Assembly: GCA_030147065.1 (NCBI GenBank)
Contig: JASLAP010000736.1
Coordinates: forward strand, 1-13,059
Direction of reading: 5' to 3'
DNA length: 13,059 bases
Source: Pseudonocardia sp.
GTDB taxonomy: Bacteria > Actinomycetota > Actinomycetes > Mycobacteriales > Pseudonocardiaceae
The notes under the pieces were generated by a model. The model saw nothing but the letters and a program-made list of their open reading frames with translations, had not been told where the DNA came from and did no database searches. Below are positions 6,883-13,059 of the stretch, piece by piece. Position 1 is the stretch's first letter. Each line of letters opens with the position of its first letter. The position numbers were made by a program, and so were the translations under genes.

Positions 6883-7260
6883 ATGACGGTGACCGGCCGT
6901 ACCGAGGACCCCCGAACGACCGTGGACGACCGCGGAGACCCGGCCGACCGGCCGGACCTGGCCACCGCCACCGCCCGGCTGACCGAGGTGGTCTGCGGGA
7001 TCGTCGCCGGCATCGTCGAGAGCGATCGCTGCCTGCCCTCCGACGACCTGGTCGAGCACGGGATCGACTCGCTGCGCGCCGGGGAGGCGGCGGCCGTGCT
7101 GGAGGACGCGCTCGGCCTCGACGTGCCGCTGGAGTCGGTGCTGCACGCCGCCAGCCCGCGCGACGTCGCGGACGGTCTGGTGCGCCACTGGCTCGCCGAC
7201 GGGCACCCGGTGGCCGAGGTACGGGCCCGCATCGACCACCTGACCGGCGGGGGAGTCTGA
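6883..7260 (+). CDS. Free-standing acyl/peptidyl carrier protein
   Basis: A 125-residue protein with a carrier domain over about residues 30-105. The phosphopantetheine site is S63 in VEHGIDSLRAGE (58-68), followed by the helix LEDALGLDVPLESVL and SPRDVADGLV, both usual for carrier folds. The GxDSL form resembles acyl or aryl carrier proteins more than the GGHSL form of the T domain in the neighbouring NRPS, so it probably works separately. About 25 residues before the domain are acidic, polar and low in complexity. Its TGA overlaps the ATG of the downstream NRPS by one base, implying translational coupling and a matched partner. The likely role is to carry a starter or modified amino acid to the first C domain of that NRPS. 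The cognate loading enzyme is not obvious; no free A domain is visible, and the LanB-like protein is one speculative candidate. Confidence 0.9.
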   Translation: MTVTGRTEDPRTTVDDRGDPADRPDLATATARLTEVVCGIVAGIVESDRCLPSDDLVEHGIDSLRAGEAAAVLEDALGLDVPLESVLHAASPRDVADGLVRHWLADGHPVAEVRARIDHLTGGGV

Positions 7261-10200
7261 TGGACCTGACGATCGGCCGCGACCTGCTGCACCGGTGGCG
7301 CACGGCCGGGCCACCGGACACCGACCTACCCGACCCTCGCCCGTTGTCCCCCGCCCAGCAGGGCGTCTGGATGTTCGAGCGACTGCACCCGGGCACCGCG
7401 GTGTTCAACCTGTGCTTCGCCGCGGAGCGCACCGGCGGACTCGACCGCGACCGGCTGACCGCGGCAGTGGCCGCCCTCGTGCGCCGACACCCCGGCCTGC
7501 GCAGCACGTTCGACGCCGCCCCCGACGGTCCGGTGCAGCGGGTGCATGCCGCGGCGGAGTGCATCCCGCGGTGGACCGACCTGCGCGGGCTGCCCGCCGA
7601 GGGCCGGTTCGCGGAGGCCGACCGGCTGGCCGGACGGACCGCGGCCGAGCCGTTCGACCTCGACCGCGGTCCACTGATCCGGCTGCACGTGATGCAGCTG
7701 GCCGACCGACGCCACCTGCTCGTCCTGGTGGGTCACCACCTGGTGTGCGACGGGGCGTCGCTGCGGATCCTGCTGCGCGACCTCGACACCGCCTATCGGG
7801 GGGAGGCGCTGCCGGCGGCCCGGCCCGCGCCCGAGCCGCCGGCGGTGGACGAGCGCCACCTGGCGTACTGGCGCACGCGACTGGCGGAGCTGCCGGAGCT
7901 GGACCTGCCCACCGACCTCGCCCCCGGCCGGCCGACCTTCCGGGCCGGCTCGGTCCCGCTCGCCGTGCCCGCCGAGCTGGTCGGGCGGGCCGAGCAGCTC
8001 GGCCGGGCGGAAGGCGCAACCCTGTTCGCGGTGCTGCTGGCCGCGGTGCAGCTGCTCGTGGGCCGGCACAGCGGGCAGGTCGAGTTCGCGATGGGCACCG
8101 CGGTGGCCGGCCGGGAGCACCCGGGCACGCACGACGTGGTCGGGCTGTTCGCCACGCTGCTCGCCACCCCGGCGGACCTGACCGGGACCCCGACGTTCCG
8201 CGAGCTGATCGGCCGGGCCGGCACCGGCTTCCTGCGGGCCCACGCCCGCCGGCACGCACCGATGGCCGACCTGGCGCCCGGCCGCGGCGCCGGGCCCGCC
8301 CCGGTCCGGGTCTACCTGGTCTTCCACGGCGAGTACGGCAGCGTCGCGCTGGACGGCGCTGCGCTGGAGCCGCGGCTGGTCGCCCGCCCGGCCATGCGCC
8401 ACGACATCGAGCTGCACCTGTGGCGCCACCCGGACGGCCTGCGGGGGGCCTGGGAGTACCGCGCGGACCTGTTCGAGGAGACGACCGCGGCGCGGATGGC
8501 CGAGCGCTTCGGCGTGCTGCTCGGCGCGGCGCTCGCCGAGCCCGACCGGCCCGCCCTGGATCTGGACCTACGCACTCCCGACGATCGACGCCTGCTGGCG
8601 GAGTGGACCCGCGGGCCGGAGCCCCTGCCCGCCGCCCCCGACATCGCCCTGCACGACCTGGTTCTGGCCCAGGTCCGCCGCTCCCCCGATGCTGTGGCCG
8701 TCGTGGACGCCGACGGCTCGCTGACCTACCGCGAGCTCGACGAGCGCAGCGACCGGATGGCCTGGCTGCTCGCCGAGCGCGGCGTGCGCCGGCACGACAC
8801 CGTCGGGCTGTTGCTGGGCCGCTCGGCCGGGTTGGTCGTCGCGATGCTGGGGGTGCTCAAGACCGGCGCGGCCTACGTGCCGCTGGACCCGGCGTGGCCG
8901 GCCGAGCGGATCGACCTCATGCGCACCGACAGCGCAGCCCGCCTGGTACTCACCGACGACGACCTGTCCGGTCTCGACGGCGGTGCGGCGCGGCCGTTCC
9001 CGGTGGTGCACAGCGGCCCCGACGACCTCGCCTACGTGATCTACACGTCCGGTTCCACCGGCCGGCCCAAGGGCGTGATGCTGGTGCACCGCGGCCCGGT
9101 GGCGATGATGCGCTGGGCGCTGCGCGAGTACTCCGCGCGACAGCTCAGCCAGGTACTCGCGGCCACGTCGGTGTGCTTTGACGTCTCGGTCTTCGAGATG
9201 TACGCGCCGCTCTGCGCGGGGGGCACCGTGGTGCTGGCCGAGAACCCGCTGGCCCTGCTGGAACCGGACGCCCCGGACGTGACCCTCGCGTGCATGGTGC
9301 CCTCCGCGGCCCGGGAGCTGGCCGCGGCCGGTGCGCTCCCGCCCTCGGTGGAGGTGCTCAACGTCGGCGGCGAAGCACTGCCCACTGCAACCGCCGACGC
9401 CCTGCATGGGCGGGTCGCGGCGCTGTTCAACTTCTACGGCCCCACCGAGGACACCACGTACTCGACCTACACGCTGCTGCGCCCCGGCGAGACGCCGCCG
9501 ATCGGGCGCCAGCTGCCGGACGAGCGCGCCTACGTGCTCGACCCGGCGCTGCGGCCCGTGCCGATCGGTGTGGTCGGCGAGCTGTACCTGGCCGGGCCCG
9601 GCCTGGCCCGCGGGTACCTCGGCCAGCCGGGGCTCACCGCGGCCCGGTTCGTCGCCGACCCGCACGCACCCGCGCCCGGCGCCCGGATGTACCGCACCGG
9701 CGACCTGGTCCGCTACCGGTCCGACGGCGAACTGCTCTACCTCGGTCGGCACGACTTCCAGGTCAAGGTCCGCGGGCACCGGATCGAGCCGGCCGAGGTG
9801 GAGTCGGCGCTGGAGCGCCACCCCACCGTGGCCGAGTCGGCCACCACCGTGCACGACGAGCGGCTGGTCGGCTACGTCAGCGCCGCGCCCGGCCGACGGC
9901 TGGACCCGGCGGATGTGCGCGCCTCGGTTCGGCGCACGCTGCCCGAGGTGATGGTGCCGGGCACCCTCGTGGTGCTCGACGCGCTGCCCAAGACGCCCAG
10001 CGGCAAGATCGACCGGCGGGCGCTGCCCGCGCCCGTGCACACGGCTGCGGCTGAGCCGCCGCGCGGGCGGGCCGAGGAGTTGGTCGCCGACATCTGGCGG
10101 GAGGTCCTGGAGCTGGACGCGGTCGGCCGCGACGACAACTTCTTCGACCTGGGCGGGCACTCGCTGCTGGCCACCCGGGTGCTCAACCGGCTGCGCGAGC

Positions 10201-13059
10201 GGCTGGGCACCGACATCCCGCTGTCGCTGCTGCTGGAGCGGTCCGACCTGGTCGAGCTCGCGGCCGCGCTGCCGGAGCCGGCCGCCGCGGGCACCCCCGC
10301 CGCCGCTCCCCCGGCCCGCCCGGCGGACGGCGACCGGGTGGCGCCGGCGACCCGCGGCCAGCAGACGTTGGGGTTCTTCTCCCGGCTCGACCCGGCCGCC
10401 GGCCGCGCGTACACGATCCAGGGCGCGCTGCGGATCACCGGCCCGCTCGACGCCGACCTGCTCAGCGCCGCGCTGGACGTCGTCACCGCCCGGCACGACG
10501 CCCTGCGCACCACGTTCCGCGAGGTCGACGGGCGGCTGGAGCAGGTGGTGACCGGCGCGACCCGAATCGCGCTGGAACGGGTGGCGCTGACCGGCGAGGC
10601 CGACCTGGCGGCGCTGGCGGGAGTCGCGCTCGACGGCATCGACCTGGTCGAGGGTCCGGTGGTCCGGGTGCACCTCGGCGCGCTCGGACCCGACGAGCAC
10701 GTGCTGCTGCTGACCGTGCACCACATCGTGGCCGACGGCTGGTCGCTGGCGCTGCTGGGCGCCGAGCTGGGCGCCGCCTACACCGCGCTGCACGCGCAGC
10801 GGCCCCTTGACCTCGCCCCGCTGCCAGCGCGGTTCGCCGACTTCGCCGCCGAGCAGGACGCCGCCCTGCGCGAGGGCCGCCTCGACCCCCAGCTGGCGTA
10901 CTGGCGCGCGGCGCTGGACGGGCTGGTCCCGCTCGCCCTGACCAGCGACCACGTGCGCCCGCCGCAGCCGTCCTATGTCGGCGCGCTGGTCCGGCGCCGG
11001 ATTCCGGCCGCCCGCGCGAGCGCGCTGCGCGAGATGGCCATTCGGGGCGGCACGACCCCCTACGCGGTGCTGCTCGCCGCGCTGATGGTCCTGCTGCAGC
11101 GACACAGCGGGCAGCGCGACCTCGCCGTCGCCTCGCCGGTGGCCGGGCGGACGCGCACCGAGTTCGAGGGCCTGATCGGGTTCTTCGTCAACACCGTGGT
11201 GCTGCGCGCCGAGGTCCGCGACGAGGAGCCGTTCGCCGCGCTGCTCGACCGGGTCCGGCGCGCGGCCGTGGCCGCGCTCGCCCACCAGGAGGTGCCCCTC
11301 GAGGCGGTGCTGGAGCAGCGCGACCCGGCAGCGGGCGCCGGGCGGACCCCACCGGTCCAGGTGATGTTCAACTACCTCAACCAGCCGCCGGCCCGGTTCG
11401 CCGCGCCCGGGCTGGCGGTCGTGCCGGTGGAGATGCCGTGGACGACCACCAAGTTCGACCTGGAGCTGTACGCCGAGGACGGCGACGACGGCGACGTCGA
11501 CCTGACCGTGTGCTACGCCCGCGACCTGTTCGAGCCGGACACCGCCGAGGCCATGGCCGACCGCTACCTGGCCCTGCTCGACCAGGTCGCCGACGACCCC
11601 GGCGGGCTGCTCGGCGGGCTGCGGCTGGCCGCCTGCCCGCCGACGCGCCCGGCGGCGGCCGCCCCGGTGGCGTCCGACCCGACGCTCGGTCCGCGGTTCG
11701 CCGCCCGGGTCGCCCGGCACCCCGACCGCACCGCGGTGTGGACCACCGACCGGGTGCTGACCTACCGCGAGCTCGACGAGCGCGCCCGCCGGCTGGCCGC
11801 CGCCCTGCGCGAGCGAGTACCCGACGCGGGCAGCCGGATCGGACTGCTGCTGGCCCAGGACGCCGGACTGCCCATCGCCATGCTGGGCATCGTGGCCAGC
11901 GGGCACGCCTACGTCCCGCTGGACGCCGCGGCGCCGGCCGGGCGGCTGGCCGAGCTGCTGGCCGCGGTGCGCGCCGACGCCATCGTCACCGATGCCGCGC
12001 ACCGGGCCCAGGCCGAGCAGGTCGCCGACGGCCGGCCGGTGCTGGAGGTGCTGGCGGCCAGCGCCGGCCCGCGCGAGCCGGTGCCCGACTGGTCGCTGGT
12101 CGACCCGGACGCCCCCGCCTACCTGCTGTTCACCTCCGGCTCCACCGGCGAGCCGAAGGCCGTCGTGCAGAACCACCGCAACGTCGTCCGGCACGTGCAG
12201 AACTGGATCGACCAGCTTGACGTCGACGCGTCGGACCGGATGACCCTGCTCTGCTCCTACACCGCCGACGGCGCCGGGCAGGACCTCTACTCCGCACTGC
12301 TGACCGGGGCCATCAGCTGCCCGATGGATCTGCGCCGAGACGGGGTCGAGGCGGTGCGCGAGGCCGTGCTGCGCGCCGGCACGACCATCTACCACTCGAC
12401 CATCACCGTGTTCCGCAGCGTGGCCACCGGCGCGGGCGACGCGGACGTCGCGCCCTGGCCGCAGAGCGTGCACTCGGTCGTGCTCGGCGGCGAGCGGCTG
12501 ACCGGCGAGGACGCCCGGTTCATCCAGCGCAGGCTGCCGGCGGCGCGCATCGTCAACTCCTACGGGCACACCGAGTGCAGCATCGCGCTGATGTACCCGC
12601 TGCGCGCGGGCGCCGCGGTCGAGCGGACCACGGTGCCGATCGGCTACCCGCTGCCCGGGATCACCGTCGAGCTGCGCGACGAGGACGGCCGGCCGGCCGA
12701 GCTGTTCGGCGAGCTGGTCTGCACCGGCTCGATCTTGGCCCTGGGCTACCTGGACCCGGCGCAGACCGCGCGGGTGTTCGAGGAGGGCGACGGCACCCGG
12801 AGCTACCGCACCGGCGACCTGGTCCGCCGGCTGCCCGACGGCGCGCTGGAGTTCGTCGGCCGCCGCGACGGGCAGGTCAAGCTGCGCGGGCACCGGATCG
12901 AGACCGGGGAGGTGGAGGCCCGGCTGCGCGGCTTCTCCGGCGTAGACGACGCCGCCGTGGTGACCGTCGCCGACCCGAGCGGCGCCCCCCAGCTGGTCGC
13001 GCACGTGACCGGGGCCGTCGACCTGGTGGAGCTGCGCACGCACCTCTACTCGACCTTGC
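7260..13059 (+). CDS. Nonribosomal peptide synthetase, partial (C-A-T-C-A, truncated)
   Basis: One open frame of 1933 codons runs off the right edge. The ATG at 7260 overlaps the previous stop (TGATG) and has GGGGGAG 4 nt upstream. C1 covers about residues 27-440: SPAQQGVW (30-37), RHPGLRSTF and HHLVCDG (159-165), but later motifs are divergent. A1 covers about 463-925: TYRELDER, YTSGSTGRPKG, CFDVSVFE, FYGPTED, YRTGDLVR and K916 in SGKIDRR; its pocket residues read D641 V642 F645 C678 N701 G703 F725 T733 Y734 K916. T1 has DNFFDLGGHSLL with phosphopantetheine site S968. C2 covers about 1025-1450 and is canonical (HHIVADGW from 1154, GLIGFFVNTVVLR, HQEVPLE). A2 starts near 1480: FTSGSTGEPK from 1624, a divergent A4 block YTADGAGQD, SYGHTEC in place of YGPTE, then YRTGDLVR and LRGHRIE. 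The window ends before its final lysine and T domain. There is no epimerisation domain between T1 and C2, so C2 is presumably of the LCL kind. It builds at least two residues; the product is unknown. Confidence 0.95.
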   Translation, partial: MDLTIGRDLLHRWRTAGPPDTDLPDPRPLSPAQQGVWMFERLHPGTAVFNLCFAAERTGGLDRDRLTAAVAALVRRHPGLRSTFDAAPDGPVQRVHAAAECIPRWTDLRGLPAEGRFAEADRLAGRTAAEPFDLDRGPLIRLHVMQLADRRHLLVLVGHHLVCDGASLRILLRDLDTAYRGEALPAARPAPEPPAVDERHLAYWRTRLAELPELDLPTDLAPGRPTFRAGSVPLAVPAELVGRAEQLGRAEGATLFAVLLAAVQLLVGRHSGQVEFAMGTAVAGREHPGTHDVVGLFATLLATPADLTGTPTFRELIGRAGTGFLRAHARRHAPMADLAPGRGAGPAPVRVYLVFHGEYGSVALDGAALEPRLVARPAMRHDIELHLWRHPDGLRGAWEYRADLFEETTAARMAERFGVLLGAALAEPDRPALDLDLRTPDDRRLLAEWTRGPEPLPAAPDIALHDLVLAQVRRSPDAVAVVDADGSLTYRELDERSDRMAWLLAERGVRRHDTVGLLLGRSAGLVVAMLGVLKTGAAYVPLDPAWPAERIDLMRTDSAARLVLTDDDLSGLDGGAARPFPVVHSGPDDLAYVIYTSGSTGRPKGVMLVHRGPVAMMRWALREYSARQLSQVLAATSVCFDVSVFEMYAPLCAGGTVVLAENPLALLEPDAPDVTLACMVPSAARELAAAGALPPSVEVLNVGGEALPTATADALHGRVAALFNFYGPTEDTTYSTYTLLRPGETPPIGRQLPDERAYVLDPALRPVPIGVVGELYLAGPGLARGYLGQPGLTAARFVADPHAPAPGARMYRTGDLVRYRSDGELLYLGRHDFQVKVRGHRIEPAEVESALERHPTVAESATTVHDERLVGYVSAAPGRRLDPADVRASVRRTLPEVMVPGTLVVLDALPKTPSGKIDRRALPAPVHTAAAEPPRGRAEELVADIWREVLELDAVGRDDNFFDLGGHSLLATRVLNRLRERLGTDIPLSLLLERSDLVELAAALPEPAAAGTPAAAPPARPADGDRVAPATRGQQTLGFFSRLDPAAGRAYTIQGALRITGPLDADLLSAALDVVTARHDALRTTFREVDGRLEQVVTGATRIALERVALTGEADLAALAGVALDGIDLVEGPVVRVHLGALGPDEHVLLLTVHHIVADGWSLALLGAELGAAYTALHAQRPLDLAPLPARFADFAAEQDAALREGRLDPQLAYWRAALDGLVPLALTSDHVRPPQPSYVGALVRRRIPAARASALREMAIRGGTTPYAVLLAALMVLLQRHSGQRDLAVASPVAGRTRTEFEGLIGFFVNTVVLRAEVRDEEPFAALLDRVRRAAVAALAHQEVPLEAVLEQRDPAAGAGRTPPVQVMFNYLNQPPARFAAPGLAVVPVEMPWTTTKFDLELYAEDGDDGDVDLTVCYARDLFEPDTAEAMADRYLALLDQVADDPGGLLGGLRLAACPPTRPAAAAPVASDPTLGPRFAARVARHPDRTAVWTTDRVLTYRELDERARRLAAALRERVPDAGSRIGLLLAQDAGLPIAMLGIVASGHAYVPLDAAAPAGRLAELLAAVRADAIVTDAAHRAQAEQVADGRPVLEVLAASAGPREPVPDWSLVDPDAPAYLLFTSGSTGEPKAVVQNHRNVVRHVQNWIDQLDVDASDRMTLLCSYTADGAGQDLYSALLTGAISCPMDLRRDGVEAVREAVLRAGTTIYHSTITVFRSVATGAGDADVAPWPQSVHSVVLGGERLTGEDARFIQRRLPAARIVNSYGHTECSIALMYPLRAGAAVERTTVPIGYPLPGITVELRDEDGRPAELFGELVCTGSILALGYLDPAQTARVFEEGDGTRSYRTGDLVRRLPDGALEFVGRRDGQVKLRGHRIETGEVEARLRGFSGVDDAAVVTVADPSGAPQLVAHVTGAVDLVELRTHLYSTL
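8721..8747 (+). repeat. 27-bp direct repeat, copy 1 (A1, TYRELDER region)
   Basis: Identical over 27 bp to 11757-11783. Both encode LTYRELDER near the start of an adenylation domain. It reflects shared ancestry or gene conversion between modules and can confuse short-read assembly. Confidence 0.85.
9690..9713 (+). repeat. 24-bp direct repeat, copy 1 (A1, YRTGDLVR region)
   Basis: Identical over 24 bp to 12804-12827; both encode the A7 motif YRTGDLVR. A further 18-bp identity follows at 9771-9788 and 12885-12902 (RGHRIE). Confidence 0.85.
11757..11783 (+). repeat. 27-bp direct repeat, copy 2 (A2)
   Basis: This is the second copy of the 8721-8747 repeat, at the start of the A2 domain and in the same reading frame. 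Confidence 0.85.
12804..12827 (+). repeat. 24-bp direct repeat, copy 2 (A2)
   Basis: This is the second copy of the 9690-9713 repeat, in the A7 motif of A2 close to the right end of the window. Confidence 0.85.

Noticed and set aside
7295..9181. 628-codon plus-strand frame inside the rightward NRPS start
   Set aside because: It is a +2 shadow of the NRPS frame that begins at 7260; it shows no motif and is Arg/Pro/Gly-rich.
8568..13043. Minus-strand open frame of 1491 codons opposite the rightward NRPS
   Set aside because: The translation is low-complexity (Gly, Val, Arg, Gln, His) with no motif. The plus frame carries complete C, A and T motifs over the same span.

Overview
The window is a very GC-rich fragment (G or C at nearly every third codon position, many GTG starts), typical of an actinomycete. 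I cannot place it below that level. It looks like the interior of a secondary-metabolite cluster. Both ends lie inside nonribosomal peptide synthetase (NRPS) genes, so it may be a whole contig broken at NRPS repeats. Bases 1-48 form a perfect 20-bp foldback that looks like an assembly or library artefact, so the outermost left sequence should not be trusted.

The layout is two divergent blocks fired from a 136-bp gap at 6747-6882. Leftward (minus strand), in order of transcription: a stand-alone LanB-type lantibiotic dehydratase-like protein (4392-6746), an unusual fold-type-I PLP enzyme of the aminotransferase family (3104-4261), an Sfp/EntD-type phosphopantetheinyl transferase (2394-3077), and the first 755 codons of an NRPS with C and partial A domains (1-2266). 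Rightward (plus strand): a free-standing carrier protein (6883-7260) that overlaps by one base the start of a large NRPS (7260 to beyond 13059; C-A-T-C-A and truncated). The two blocks leave no gap above 300 bp. The three larger gaps (127, 130 and 136 bp) show no RNA gene or clear terminator.

How the genes may work together (inference): the transferase arms the carrier domains with phosphopantetheine. The PLP enzyme makes or modifies a building block. The free carrier protein, translated with the NRPS that starts in a divergent condensation domain, could present a starter unit to that domain. The LanB-like protein is the odd partner. Relatives use aminoacyl-tRNA to acylate peptides, yet here there is no visible precursor peptide, no elimination-domain partner and no lanthipeptide cyclase. 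A tRNA-dependent aminoacylation step inside an NRPS pathway is the most interesting hypothesis in this window.

No thioesterase, epimerisation domain, MbtH protein, regulator, transporter or resistance gene is visible; these would lie outside. No CRISPR, tRNA, rRNA or insertion sequence was seen.
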